Shown here: positions 7,756 through 16,507 of the stretch, piece by piece
How the letters are laid out: each line of letters starts with the position of its first letter
Numbering within the stretch: the first letter of the stretch is position 1
Origin: Bryobacterales bacterium
GTDB taxonomy: Bacteria; Acidobacteriota; Terriglobia; Bryobacterales; Bryobacteraceae
Length of the DNA stretch: 61,584 nucleotides
Direction: 5' to 3'
NCBI GenBank assembly: GCA_016789905.1
Contig: JAEUQC010000189.1
Span: forward strand, 1 to 61,584
Position numbers and translations under genes: made by a program
The notes under the pieces: generated by a model
Told to the model about the DNA's origin: nothing
What the model saw: only the letters and a program-made list of their open reading frames with translations
The model's database searches: none

Positions 7756-8304
7756 ATGCAAAACACCAGTTTCCATAACACTAATTTTCCTGACAGCAGG
7801 ATGACTTGCCCGCTGCAGACCGGTAACGAAGATGTGTTGCTCGATTACTGCGCCCGCGCGCTGGACGCAGAGCGTAAGTCGATGTTGGAAGCGCATATGG
7901 CGCACTGCGAACAATGCCGTGAGATGGCAAAGGCGCAAACAGAGATATGGGCGGCGCTGGACGCCTACGACGCAGAGCCGGTTAGTGCCGATTTCGACCG
8001 TAAGTTGTACGCCCGCATGGAAGAAATGGACCGGGTTCCGGCGTGGGAGAAATACTGGGCACCGGTGCGCGAGTATCTTCAGGGGCAGCCCGCATGGAAG
8101 CCGGTGCTTTCCGTCGCCGCCGCTTCGGCCGTTCTGATGGTGGTATTCGCCGTAAGTGGGGATGGGCCGCAACCGCTGCCGGCGCCGGTGGCGCTGATCG
8201 ATGTACAAGATGTCGAACAGGCCGAGCGTGCCCTGGAAGATATTGAGATGCTGCGTCAGTTCGAAAGCGCGTCCGCCGAGTCCGCCCAGAAAGACGTGTT
8301 GTGA
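7756..8304 (+). CDS. Membrane-anchored zinc-finger anti-sigma factor
   Basis: This 182-residue protein probably holds the adjacent ECF sigma factor inactive at the inner membrane. The N-terminal half has the anti-sigma zinc motif H-x3-C-x2-C (His47, Cys51, Cys54 in HMAHCEQC). One transmembrane segment is seen at about 116-133 (VLSVAAASAVLMVVFAV), followed by a short periplasmic tail of about 45 residues. It lies 15 bases after the sigma gene, and its stop overlaps the start of the next gene (TGATG). The signal it senses cannot be told from the sequence; the short external part suggests that a partner such as the next gene product may do the sensing. Confidence 0.85.
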   Translation: MQNTSFHNTNFPDSRMTCPLQTGNEDVLLDYCARALDAERKSMLEAHMAHCEQCREMAKAQTEIWAALDAYDAEPVSADFDRKLYARMEEMDRVPAWEKYWAPVREYLQGQPAWKPVLSVAAASAVLMVVFAVSGDGPQPLPAPVALIDVQDVEQAERALEDIEMLRQFESASAESAQKDVL

Positions 8305-8801
8305 TGCGCTGGCCTCCCGCAATGGCAATGGCGTTGGCGCTCGCTTGCACGGCGGCGGCGGATCCGCAGCCGGTGTCAAAACGAAAGGCGTTTGTGAAGA
8401 AGGGCCCTAACGCCGACGCCGTGGAACGGTTCAGCAGGCTGACACCTTCTGAACGCCGCGAGGCGCTAGGGAAACTGCCGCCGGAGCGGCGCCAGAACAT
8501 GGAGCGCCGCCTGGAAAGGTGGTCGCAGACATCGCCCGAAGAGCGGCGGCGGCTGCAGGGCTCCTACGCCAGATTTCAGGAAATGTCGCCGGAGAAACAG
8601 GAAGAGGTTCGCCTCCTTTTCCGGCGCTTCGGGGAAACATTTTCCCCCGAGCGGCGGCCAAAGGCCCATAACGCCATTCGGTTGCTTCGCAACGCCGACG
8701 CGGACGAGCGGAAGCGGTTGCTTGCTTCCCGCCGGTTCCAGGAAACTTTCAACGAGGACGAGCGAAAACTGATTGAGCAGATGGCTGCGGATTTGCAATA
8801 A
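8304..8801 (+). CDS. DUF3106-family periplasmic protein in ECF operon
   Basis: 165 residues from ATG 8304 (a GTG three bases earlier is also in frame). A hydrophobic leader (PPAMAMALALACTAAADP) is followed by a highly charged, Arg/Glu-rich helical domain with repeats of the type LTPSERREALGKLPPERRQ, TSPEERRRLQ, MSPEKQEEVR, EDERKLIEQM. This periodic SPEER pattern is that of DUF3106 proteins. It overlaps the anti-sigma stop, so the three genes form one translationally coupled unit. A role as periplasmic partner or effector of the sigma pathway is inference. A weak 4-bp stem with T-run at about 8802-8821 may end the operon. Confidence 0.75.
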   Translation: MRWPPAMAMALALACTAAADPQPVSKRKAFVKKGPNADAVERFSRLTPSERREALGKLPPERRQNMERRLERWSQTSPEERRRLQGSYARFQEMSPEKQEEVRLLFRRFGETFSPERRPKAHNAIRLLRNADADERKRLLASRRFQETFNEDERKLIEQMAADLQ

Positions 8802-8813
8802 CCCGCCGCCGGG

Positions 8814-10922
8814 CTATTTTTCCGCCGGCAACGCGAAGGCCACATAGGCGCCGTTGATTTTCGTTTGAGTTCCGGGCGTCAAGCCCACCTGCGCAGCGGC
8901 GCAGAACACGATGAACTGCCGGCCATTCACTTCATACACGGCCGGCATCCCTTCCAGTGCCGCGTCCACTTCCACTTCCCATAATGTCTTGCCGGTCTCC
9001 ACGTCCAGCGCGCGCACCTGCCGGTCCCGCGTACCAGTGAAAATGATCCCGCCCGCTGTTACCACGGGGCCGACTTTCGGATAGTGAGAACCGGTGTTCT
9101 TGATGCCCTTGGCCGCCAGGTGCGGAACATCGCCAAGCGGGATCTGCCATTTGATGGTGCCCTGGTTCAGGTCGTAGGCGGTAAGCGAAGACCATGGCGG
9201 TTTGATAGGCGAAAGCCCGTCGCTGGCGATCATAAAGCCGAAGCCGCTTAGATAGCGCTCTGCGTCCGCCCCGTTGGTTCCGGCCGGCACCGTTGCGCGG
9301 GCCCGCGCAGGGTTGTAGAGATAGGCCATCATGTTGTCCATTTCCTCATTCGTCAGCTTCGGGTAGCCGGGCATAGGGCCCACGCCCTGGCGAATGGCGT
9401 TCACAATTTTTTCGCGGCTCATGCGAAGGGCGATGTCATCCAGCGATGGCATGGCGGGCGGATTGCCTCGCCTGTCGGCGCGATGACAGTTCAGGCAGTG
9501 GACCTGATACAGCGCTTGTCCGCGCTGTTCGGCGGAGTCGTTGAAGCCGCTCTTTGCCGTGCCTTCCGGTTCCAGTTTCAGCATGGCGGGCAAGTCCTTC
9601 GACACAACGTAGAGCAATCCGCGACCTGGCTCCACCGCCGCGCCGCTCCAATTGGCGCCCCCGTTGTTGCCCGGCATTTGAATGGTGTTCCGCGTGCCGG
9701 GCGGGGTGAACAAGCCTTCGTTACGGGCGCTCAGAATGTCGTCGCGGAATTTCGCGCGGTCGGCTGGGCTTAAGTACGGACTCAAATCGTCGACGGTGAA
9801 CTTCTGCCGCGAGAACGGCGGGGGTTTGGTGGGGAACGGCTGGGTGGGCCAGGTTCGTTCATTTGGCATGTCGGACTTCGGCACGGGCCGTTCTTCGATC
9901 GGCCATAGCGGCGCTCCGGTGACACGGTTGAACACCCAGATGAAGCCCTGTTTGGTGACCTGCGCAACCGCGTCAATCCTGTTGCCCTCGTGGTTCACCG
10001 TGATCAATTTGGGCGCCGTTGCGTCGTCGTAATCCCAGATGTCGTGATGCACCATCTGGAAGTGCCAGATCCGTTTGCCGGTCCGCGCATCCAGGGCGAG
10101 CAGCGAGTCGCTGAACAGATTGGCGCCGGCTCGATCGGCGCCATAGAAGTTGTATTTCGCGCTGGCCGTCGGCGCGTAGAGAATCCCGCGCGGTACGTCG
10201 AGCGACATTTCGCCCCAAACGTTGGCGCCGCCCACAGTCTTCCATGCGTCCTTCGGCCAAGTGTCATAACCGAACTCGCCAGGCCGCGGAACGGTATGGA
10301 AGGTCCACACGAGTTTGCCCGTGCGAACGTTATAGGCCCGGATGTCGCCGGGCGCCGAGCCATATCCCTGGTTGGTGGCCGAGCCAAGAATAATGAGGTC
10401 CTCAAACACGCGGCCCGGCGTTGTCGACTGCACTAGCGCAATGGTCTTCGGGTCGCGGTCCAGGCCATCTTTCAGGTCCACGCTGCCGTTCACTCCAAAG
10501 TTGGCGATGGCCTTGCCCGTCAGCGCGTCCACCGCGCGGAGTTGATGGTTGGAACAAAATAACAGCCGGCGCTCCTTGCGGTCCTTGCTCTCCCAATAGT
10601 TGATGCCGCGATTGGTAATGATTTTCGTGTCGGCGGGCGGATGAAACGTCCACTTTTCCTGGCCTGTGGCGGCGTGCAACGCGACGATGGAGTTGTTCTT
10701 CGCCAGTACGAAAAGCGTGCCGTCCACCATCACCGGGTTGAAGAAGTACTTGCTGTTGTCACCTGTGGGGAAGGTCCAGGCCCGCGTCAGTTTGTGGACG
10801 TTGGCACGGTTGATTTGGGTGAGCGGGGAGTACTGCGCGGCGTCGGGGCCGCCGCCATAGTCGGGCCACGATTGGGCGCAGGCGGTGAGCGAAACCAGAA
10901 GAAGGGCGAGACGCATGACCAT
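8814..10922 (-). CDS. PQQ-dependent quinohaem dehydrogenase with inserted cytochrome c domain
   Basis: Periplasmic quinoprotein dehydrogenase of about 702 residues oxidising an alcohol or sugar and passing electrons to a built-in c-type haem. Beta-propeller repeats such as LDARTGKRIWHFQ, YNVRTGKLVWTFHT and LDVETGKTLWEVEV are present, plus the glucose-dehydrogenase-like motif QMVHHDIWDYD (289-299). A cytochrome c domain with CLNCH (476-480) and a likely axial Met in GPMPGYPKLT is inserted before the last blades. The N-terminus MVMRLALLLVSLTACAQ has a lipobox-like LTAC, so it may be lipid-anchored. An open 48-codon upstream extension looks non-coding. An MFS gene ends 43 bases upstream in the same direction. 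The substrate is unknown. Confidence 0.88.
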   Translation of the reverse strand: MVMRLALLLVSLTACAQSWPDYGGGPDAAQYSPLTQINRANVHKLTRAWTFPTGDNSKYFFNPVMVDGTLFVLAKNNSIVALHAATGQEKWTFHPPADTKIITNRGINYWESKDRKERRLLFCSNHQLRAVDALTGKAIANFGVNGSVDLKDGLDRDPKTIALVQSTTPGRVFEDLIILGSATNQGYGSAPGDIRAYNVRTGKLVWTFHTVPRPGEFGYDTWPKDAWKTVGGANVWGEMSLDVPRGILYAPTASAKYNFYGADRAGANLFSDSLLALDARTGKRIWHFQMVHHDIWDYDDATAPKLITVNHEGNRIDAVAQVTKQGFIWVFNRVTGAPLWPIEERPVPKSDMPNERTWPTQPFPTKPPPFSRQKFTVDDLSPYLSPADRAKFRDDILSARNEGLFTPPGTRNTIQMPGNNGGANWSGAAVEPGRGLLYVVSKDLPAMLKLEPEGTAKSGFNDSAEQRGQALYQVHCLNCHRADRRGNPPAMPSLDDIALRMSREKIVNAIRQGVGPMPGYPKLTNEEMDNMMAYLYNPARARATVPAGTNGADAERYLSGFGFMIASDGLSPIKPPWSSLTAYDLNQGTIKWQIPLGDVPHLAAKGIKNTGSHYPKVGPVVTAGGIIFTGTRDRQVRALDVETGKTLWEVEVDAALEGMPAVYEVNGRQFIVFCAAAQVGLTPGTQTKINGAYVAFALPAEK

Positions 10923-10965
10923 AAGCCTATCGCCTAAGGCGCGCGCCGGGCAATGTGCGGCGGAC

Positions 10966-12153
10966 TTAGCTCCGCGCCTCACCGAAGGAACCGTAGAAAC
11001 GGGATGCCACCGTGGCGGCGGCCAGATATCCCAGCGGCAGAACCAGCAACATGGGCGTGTAGCCAATGCGCGGAATCAAGTAGCCGGGGAGGACGGCTGA
11101 GAACAGGACGCTGCTGATTGCACCGGCGGCGCCGCCCAACCCGAGCACCGCGCCGACATCGCTCGATGGAAACACGTCCGCCGGTATGGTGAAGGCAATG
11201 GAGCTATATGCCTGGTGCGCGGCGGCCGCCACACCGAACAAAAGCGCAGCGCGATAGAGTTCCCCGCCAACCGCGCCGCCCAGCGTTAGCGGCACCAGCA
11301 CAGCGCAAGTGAACAACACGGCCAACCGCGCCCGGCGCGTGGTCCAGCCGCGCCGCAGCAACACGCCCGACAGCCACCCCGCCAGGACGCTGCCCGCGCC
11401 GGAAAGAAAATAAATGAACGGCAGCACCCAGCCGATCTGGCTCATCTGCAAGTGCAACGAGTCGCGGAAATACAACGGCAGCCAGAACAACAGGAAGTAC
11501 CACACGGGATCGACAAGGATCTTGCCGAACACGAATCCCCAGGTGGCGCGCAGCCGCAGCAGTTCCCGAAACGTGCGGCCGCGTTGCGGGTTCACGGCGC
11601 GCGGAGGCGTCCGCGGGCAGAAGACGAGCCAGGCGGCCACCCACACAAGCCCCAGCAGCGACACCGCCGTGAAGCAGGCGCGCCAGCCATAGTTTGCCGT
11701 CACGGCAACGAATATGGGTGGCCCAATGACGGACGCCAGGTTCACCCCGGCGTTATAAATACCGGTTGCCAACGCACGCTCCTCCGCCGGAAACCATTCA
11801 GCAACGGCCTTGCTGCAGGCCGGAAAATTCGCCCCTTCGGAAAAGCCCAGCAGCGCCCGCCACGCGCCGAACTGCGACGCATCGCTTACCGTGGCATGGA
11901 GCGCGGACGCCAAGCTCCACACCGCCGCCGCCACCGCCAGCCCGGTGCGCGTGCCCACACGATCAATCGCCTTGCCGAGGACGATATAGCCCAACGCGTA
12001 GCAGACCTGAAACACCGCCGCGATATTGCCATAGAGGCTTTCGTTCAGCGCGAACGTCTCGCGAAGAACGGGCGAAAGGACACTCAGCATTAGCCGGTCA
12101 AGATAGTTAAACGTGGTGACGGCGAGCAGCAGGCTGAGGACAATCCAACGCAT
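10966..12153 (-). CDS. MFS transporter, anion:cation symporter-like
   Basis: Twelve-segment major facilitator carrier of 395 residues, starting MRWIVLSLLLAVTTFNYLDRLMLSVLSPVLRE in the style of hexuronate/phthalate (ACS) transporters. GRAVDRVGTRTG-type loop 2-3 residues are present (GKAIDRVGTRTG), as is GFSEGANFPACSKAVAEWFPAEERALATGIYNAG, a strong ACS signature. It probably imports an organic acid or sugar acid across the inner membrane. The quinohaem dehydrogenase lies 43 bases downstream on the same strand, suggesting joint use of one substrate class. It is divergent from uvrD. Confidence 0.88.
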   Translation of the reverse strand: MRWIVLSLLLAVTTFNYLDRLMLSVLSPVLRETFALNESLYGNIAAVFQVCYALGYIVLGKAIDRVGTRTGLAVAAAVWSLASALHATVSDASQFGAWRALLGFSEGANFPACSKAVAEWFPAEERALATGIYNAGVNLASVIGPPIFVAVTANYGWRACFTAVSLLGLVWVAAWLVFCPRTPPRAVNPQRGRTFRELLRLRATWGFVFGKILVDPVWYFLLFWLPLYFRDSLHLQMSQIGWVLPFIYFLSGAGSVLAGWLSGVLLRRGWTTRRARLAVLFTCAVLVPLTLGGAVGGELYRAALLFGVAAAAHQAYSSIAFTIPADVFPSSDVGAVLGLGGAAGAISSVLFSAVLPGYLIPRIGYTPMLLVLPLGYLAAATVASRFYGSFGEARS

Positions 12154-12222
12154 CCGGAAAGCTTAGCGTAACGGGGGCGAAGGGATCGGACTAGGACGGA
12201 GATGTTACCTTAGAAGATTCGC

Positions 12223-14694
12223 ATGGATTTTCTGGCAGGACTGAACCCGCGGCAAGCAGAAGCCGTCGCCCATACGGAGGGTCCCCTCCTCATACTGGCC
12301 GGCGCGGGGTCGGGCAAAACGCGGGTAATCACACATCGCATTGGCCATCTCATTAAGGCAAAGGGTGTCTACCCGGCGTCCATTCTGGCGGTGACGTTTA
12401 CGAACAAAGCGTCGAAAGAAATGCGCGACCGCGTGGCCAAGGTAATGCGGGAGCCGGACCCGAACCGCCTGCCGCGCGTTTCCACGTTCCACTCCTTCTG
12501 CGTCCGGACGCTGCGGCGCGATGGCGCGCGGCTTGCGGAAATACGGCCGAACTTCACCACCACGTTCAACATCTACGACGACGACGACCAGTTGTCGCTG
12601 ATGAAGGCCATCTACAAAACCCTTGGCCTGGACGAGAAGTTCATGCAATACCGTGCGGCGATGAGCCGCATTTCGACCGCGAAATCGGCCAAGGAAACGC
12701 CCGCCGACTTCTACAAGCAAACGGCCGACCCGCGCATGAGCCGCCTGGCCGTCATCTACGAGCAGTACGAAGCGCGCCTGCAGCAGGCCAACGCGCTGGA
12801 TTTCGACGACCTGCTGCTGGAAACCGTGCGGCTGTTTTCCTACGACGTCGAGTTGCGGCGCCGCTACAACGATTTCCTTGAATACCTGATGATCGACGAG
12901 TATCAGGACACCAACCGCACGCAGTATGAGTTGATGCGCCTGCTTTCGGCCACGCGCTCGAATGTGGCGGTGGTCGGCGATGAAGATCAGTCGATCTATA
13001 GCTGGCGCGGCGCCGATATCCGCAACATCCTCGATTTCGAAAACGACTACCCCAACGCTACCGTCATCCGCCTGGAGCAGAACTACCGTTCCACCAAAAA
13101 CATTCTGGAAGCGGCCGGGGCCGTGGTGGAAAACAACACACAGCGTAAGGGCAAGAAGTTGTGGACCGATTCCGAAGGCGGCGACAAGGTAACGGTTTTC
13201 GAAGCGCTCGATGGCGAGAACGAAGCGCTCTACATTGCCGACCAGATCAATAAAGCGCTGGGCGCCAATCCCGACGATCGCGCCGCCGTGCTCTACCGCA
13301 CCAATTTCCAGTCCCGGCAGATTGAAGAAGCACTGCGGCGCTACGGCCGTCCCTATGTCGTCGTGGGCGGCTTCAGCTTCTATCAGCGTGCCGAGGTGAA
13401 GGACCTGCTTTCGTACCTGAAAGCCGTGCAGGCGCCCGATGATTCCATTGCGCTGCTGCGAATTATCAACGTCCCCGCGCGCGGAATCGGAAAGACGACG
13501 CTGGACCAGATCGAGCAGTTCGCCAATTCCCAAAAGCTGCCGCTGTTCGCGGCCCTGGAACGGATGCTGGCGGAGCGCCAGTTGGGCGCCCGGGCGGAAT
13601 CATCCCTGCGAGCGTTCCGTGAACTGATGGCCGCGCTGCGGGAGGTGGCCGCCCGCGGAGACATCGGCGAACTGGTTCGCGAGATTGCCGAGAAATCCGG
13701 GTACATGGCCATGCTGAAAAGCGATCCATCCCCCGACGCCGAAACGCGGCTGGAAAACATCCAGGAACTGCTGAACGCGGCCGCCGAATCGGCCGAGCGC
13801 GGCGAGACCATTGCTGATTTTCTCGATCACGCGGCCCTGGTGGCCGATAGTGACCAGTTGGATAGCGAGGCGCGGATCAGCCTGTTGACGATCCACAACT
13901 CCAAGGGCCTGGAGTTTCCGCTCGTCTTCATCGCGGGCATGGAAGAGGGGCTATTTCCCCATCAGCGAAGCCTGATTGATGAGAACTCGATGGAAGAAGA
14001 GCGGCGGCTTTGCTACGTGGCCATGACGCGCGCGGAAAAGAAGCTCACCATCAGTTGGGCGCGCTTCCGCCGCCGCTTTGGCGGCGGGCCTTCGGAGCCC
14101 ACGCTGCCCTCCCGCTTCCTGCGGGAAGTGCCGCCGAAACTGGTGGAACATAAAGGCGCCAAGTCGCAGTATATCTCTTCGGGCCTGGACGACGATGAAT
14201 CGGCGTTGTCGCTTTTCGGCGAGCGCTTTGAGGTGCGTGAATCGGCAAAGAAGAACCTCTACACGGGCAAGACATACAATTCAGTGGAGAACGTCCGCGG
14301 CTTCTTTGAACAGCGCGGCATCAACGTGCCCGTGCCGCCGTCCGCGGCGCCTGAGCCCAAGCCGCCAACGCCGCCGGCGGCGCCCGCGCCCCGGCCCAGC
14401 GCCGCGCCCCCGCCGGCAGCGCCGCGCCCGCGCCAGCAACAACAGCTTTTCGGGGCGCCGCAGACGCCGCCCTCACGCGCTGCCGGCTCGCTCGCCTATG
14501 GCGGCCCGCCGAAACAACAACCCGTGAAACGCCCAGGCTCCCAGCACGTGGGATCCCTGGTGCAACACCCGAAATATGGCCGTGGAACCGTTCTTCGTCA
14601 AGAAGGTGACGGCGAGGATGCTAAACTTACCATTAGCTTTCCCGGCTATGGCTTGAAGAAACTAATAGCCAAATTGGCAGGACTGAAACCTTAA
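12223..14694 (+). CDS. uvrD: UvrD/PcrA-family DNA helicase
   Basis: Superfamily 1A 3'-5' helicase for excision repair, replication-fork rescue and transcription-linked repair. The 823 residues show the Q-motif region (LNPRQAEAV), Walker A GAGSGKT (27-33), TFTNKASKEM (motif Ia), DEYQDTN (Walker B, 225-231), GDEDQSIYSWRGAD (motif III), EQNYRS (IV), TIHNSKGLEF (V) and VAMTRA (VI). After a Pro/Ala-rich linker (about 705-770) the C-terminus has VGSLVQHPKYGRGTVL, the Tudor-like domain that in PcrA/UvrD contacts RNA polymerase. The start is ATG 12223; a TACCTT hexamer lies about 11 bases upstream. A small basic protein follows after two bases. Confidence 0.96.
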   Translation: MDFLAGLNPRQAEAVAHTEGPLLILAGAGSGKTRVITHRIGHLIKAKGVYPASILAVTFTNKASKEMRDRVAKVMREPDPNRLPRVSTFHSFCVRTLRRDGARLAEIRPNFTTTFNIYDDDDQLSLMKAIYKTLGLDEKFMQYRAAMSRISTAKSAKETPADFYKQTADPRMSRLAVIYEQYEARLQQANALDFDDLLLETVRLFSYDVELRRRYNDFLEYLMIDEYQDTNRTQYELMRLLSATRSNVAVVGDEDQSIYSWRGADIRNILDFENDYPNATVIRLEQNYRSTKNILEAAGAVVENNTQRKGKKLWTDSEGGDKVTVFEALDGENEALYIADQINKALGANPDDRAAVLYRTNFQSRQIEEALRRYGRPYVVVGGFSFYQRAEVKDLLSYLKAVQAPDDSIALLRIINVPARGIGKTTLDQIEQFANSQKLPLFAALERMLAERQLGARAESSLRAFRELMAALREVAARGDIGELVREIAEKSGYMAMLKSDPSPDAETRLENIQELLNAAAESAERGETIADFLDHAALVADSDQLDSEARISLLTIHNSKGLEFPLVFIAGMEEGLFPHQRSLIDENSMEEERRLCYVAMTRAEKKLTISWARFRRRFGGGPSEPTLPSRFLREVPPKLVEHKGAKSQYISSGLDDDESALSLFGERFEVRESAKKNLYTGKTYNSVENVRGFFEQRGINVPVPPSAAPEPKPPTPPAAPAPRPSAAPPPAAPRPRQQQQLFGAPQTPPSRAAGSLAYGGPPKQQPVKRPGSQHVGSLVQHPKYGRGTVLRQEGDGEDAKLTISFPGYGLKKLIAKLAGLKP

Positions 14695-14696
14695 GA

Positions 14697-14855
14697 ATGA
14701 ATACGACGAACGTTACCGACAAAGCAGAACGCAAAGAACTCAAGCGCAAAGCGCGCGCCGAAGCGCCGCCGAAGCCGAAACGGGCTGAAGGTGTGGCTCG
14801 TGGAGACAACAAGAAGAAGGTGAAGAAGGTAGTGAAGGGCCAGCGCAAGCGCTAG
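14697..14855 (+). CDS. Small very basic protein, 52 aa
   Basis: ATG 14697, two bases after the uvrD stop, opens 52 codons ending TAG. The product begins MNTTNVTDKAERKELKRKAR and ends KKKVKKVVKGQRKR. About 40 percent of residues are Lys or Arg, with no hydrophobic core, so it should be disordered and could bind nucleic acid. A terminator hairpin lies just downstream, so uvrD and this ORF share one transcript. No strong Shine-Dalgarno is seen, but the distance suggests translational coupling. Function unknown; a role with the helicase is speculation. Confidence 0.55.
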   Translation: MNTTNVTDKAERKELKRKARAEAPPKPKRAEGVARGDNKKKVKKVVKGQRKR

Positions 14856-14883
14856 CCGTTTCCTCTCGCACCACGTACCACTC

Positions 14884-14918
14884 GGGGCGGCTCGATTTGC
14901 CGCCCCGCTTATATTTTT
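14884..14918 (+). terminator. Rho-independent terminator after uvrD and small basic ORF
   Basis: GGGGCGGC (14884-14891) pairs with GCCGCCCC (14899-14906) around a 7-base loop, followed by a TTATATTTTT tract at 14909-14918. It ends the uvrD transcript just before the permease gene. Confidence 0.8.
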
Positions 14919-14933
14919 GCAATCGGAGGCCGG

Positions 14934-16427
14934 ATGCCTGGATTGTTTCGCACCAAGAGCATCGACGCGTTGATCGAGGAGTCGGAACAAAAAGGGCGGA
15001 GGCTGCATAAAACTCTCGGCCCCTGGAGCCTGACGGCTTTGGGGATCGGCGCTGTCATTGGTTCCGGCATCTTCACGCTCACCGGAACCGCGGCGGCCGG
15101 CCAGACGCTGGAAGTCCATTCCATCCTCCACGCGCCTATTCTCGATCTGCTCTGGAATGGGGGCAATGCGCTGTCAACCATCGGCCGGCCCGGTGCCGGT
15201 CCGGCGGTGGCGTTGTCGTTCATCCTGGTCGCCATTGCGTGCAGTTTCGCGGCGCTGTGTTATGCCGAACTGGCGTCCATGATTCCTGTCGCCGGAAGCG
15301 CCTACACCTATGCCTATGCCACGCTTGGCGAAATCGTCGCCTGGATTATCGGCTGGGACCTCATCCTCGAATACGCCGTATCGAACATGGCCGTGGCCGT
15401 TGGGTTCAGCGCCTATTTCAACGCCATCCTGGAGGCGCTTTTCGGGGTCCATCTGCCGCGCGAATTCTCCGAACCGATGATTGTTGGCGGGCAGATGAGC
15501 GGCGCGTATTTCAATGTGCCCGCGCTATTGATCGTCCTTTTGCTCACCTGGATTCTCGTGCGCGGCGCGAAGGAATCGGCGGGCGCCAATAGTGTCATGG
15601 TGCTCATCAAAGTAGCGGCCATTCTGCTGTTCGTCTTCGGCGCCGCGCGCGCGGTGAACACCGCCAATTGGCACCCTTTCCTGCCGAACGGCTTTACCGG
15701 CGTGCTCAGCGGCGCGGCCATCGTTTTTTTCACCTACATCGGTTTTGACTCCGTTTCCACCGCCGCCGAAGAGTGCCAGAATCCGAAACGCGACATGCCG
15801 TTGGGAATCTTCATGACGCTCGCCATTTGCGCCGTCCTCTACGCCGCGGTGGCGCTCGTCCTTACCGGCATCGCCGATTGGCGCACGCTCGGCAACGCGG
15901 CCCCGGTGGCGAACGCGCTGAAGGCGATCGGCTTCGATAGTTTGCGCTCCGTTGTCAGCGTCGGCGCCGCCGTCGGCATGGTCAGTTCGCTGATGGTGTT
16001 CCAATACGGCCAGGCCCGCGTCTGGTTCGCGATGTCGCGGGACAAACTGCTGCCCGATGTCTTTTCGCGGGTGCATCCTAAATACCTCACGCCGCACATT
16101 TCCACTTGGGTGGCGGGCTTCTTCGTCGGCATTCCCGCCGGCATTTTGGACATCGGCACGCTAGCCGATCTGGCCAACATCGGAACGCTATTCGCTTTCG
16201 CCCTGGCTTCGGCGGGCGTCATCGTTCTACGACGCACACAGCCCGAACGCGTGCGCGGCTATCGCGTCCCGTGGGTGCCGTTTCTTCCCGTGGTCAGCAT
16301 CGTCATGTGCCTCATCCTCATGCTGGGGCTGCCGCTGGAAACCTGGATCCGCTTTTTCGTTTGGCTGTTTATGGGGTTGGCGGTCTATTTCCTCTATAGC
16401 CGAAAACGCGCAGCCTCCGTCGCGTAA
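14934..16427 (+). CDS. APC-family amino acid permease
   Basis: Inner-membrane amino acid transporter of 497 residues, resembling the cationic amino acid transporter (CAT/YfnA) branch. The N-terminal motif GIGAVIGSGIFTLTG (37-51) is the unwound TM1 substrate site of the APC fold. At least twelve hydrophobic segments are visible, and TYIGFDSVSTAAEECQNPKRDMP is a conserved TM6 and loop signature of CAT proteins. An upstream terminator isolates it from uvrD, and a GGAGG-like sequence at 14924-14929 serves as ribosome-binding site. The substrate is not readable from the sequence. Confidence 0.92.
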   Translation: MPGLFRTKSIDALIEESEQKGRRLHKTLGPWSLTALGIGAVIGSGIFTLTGTAAAGQTLEVHSILHAPILDLLWNGGNALSTIGRPGAGPAVALSFILVAIACSFAALCYAELASMIPVAGSAYTYAYATLGEIVAWIIGWDLILEYAVSNMAVAVGFSAYFNAILEALFGVHLPREFSEPMIVGGQMSGAYFNVPALLIVLLLTWILVRGAKESAGANSVMVLIKVAAILLFVFGAARAVNTANWHPFLPNGFTGVLSGAAIVFFTYIGFDSVSTAAEECQNPKRDMPLGIFMTLAICAVLYAAVALVLTGIADWRTLGNAAPVANALKAIGFDSLRSVVSVGAAVGMVSSLMVFQYGQARVWFAMSRDKLLPDVFSRVHPKYLTPHISTWVAGFFVGIPAGILDIGTLADLANIGTLFAFALASAGVIVLRRTQPERVRGYRVPWVPFLPVVSIVMCLILMLGLPLETWIRFFVWLFMGLAVYFLYSRKRAASVA

Positions 16428-16450
16428 CCCATTTCCTGTTGAAAACACCT

Positions 16451-16456
16451 TATACT
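16451..16456 (+). promoter_or_regulatory. Probable -10 element of the cytochrome c'-like gene
   Basis: TATACT lies 52 bases before the start codon. A small hairpin, CGCCGGA/TCCGGCG, follows at about 16464-16480 in the leader, and GAAGGAG (16495-16501) is the ribosome-binding site. No good -35 at normal spacing was found. Confidence 0.4.
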
Positions 16457-16507
16457 AGACGAGCGCCGGATTTTCCGGCGAAGCGATCTCAATTGAAGGA
16501 GTGAACG

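Noticed and set aside
16464..16480. Hairpin CGCCGGA/TCCGGCG as terminator of the amino acid permease
   Set aside because: No T-run follows and it lies downstream of the likely -10 of the next gene, so it is more likely part of that leader.
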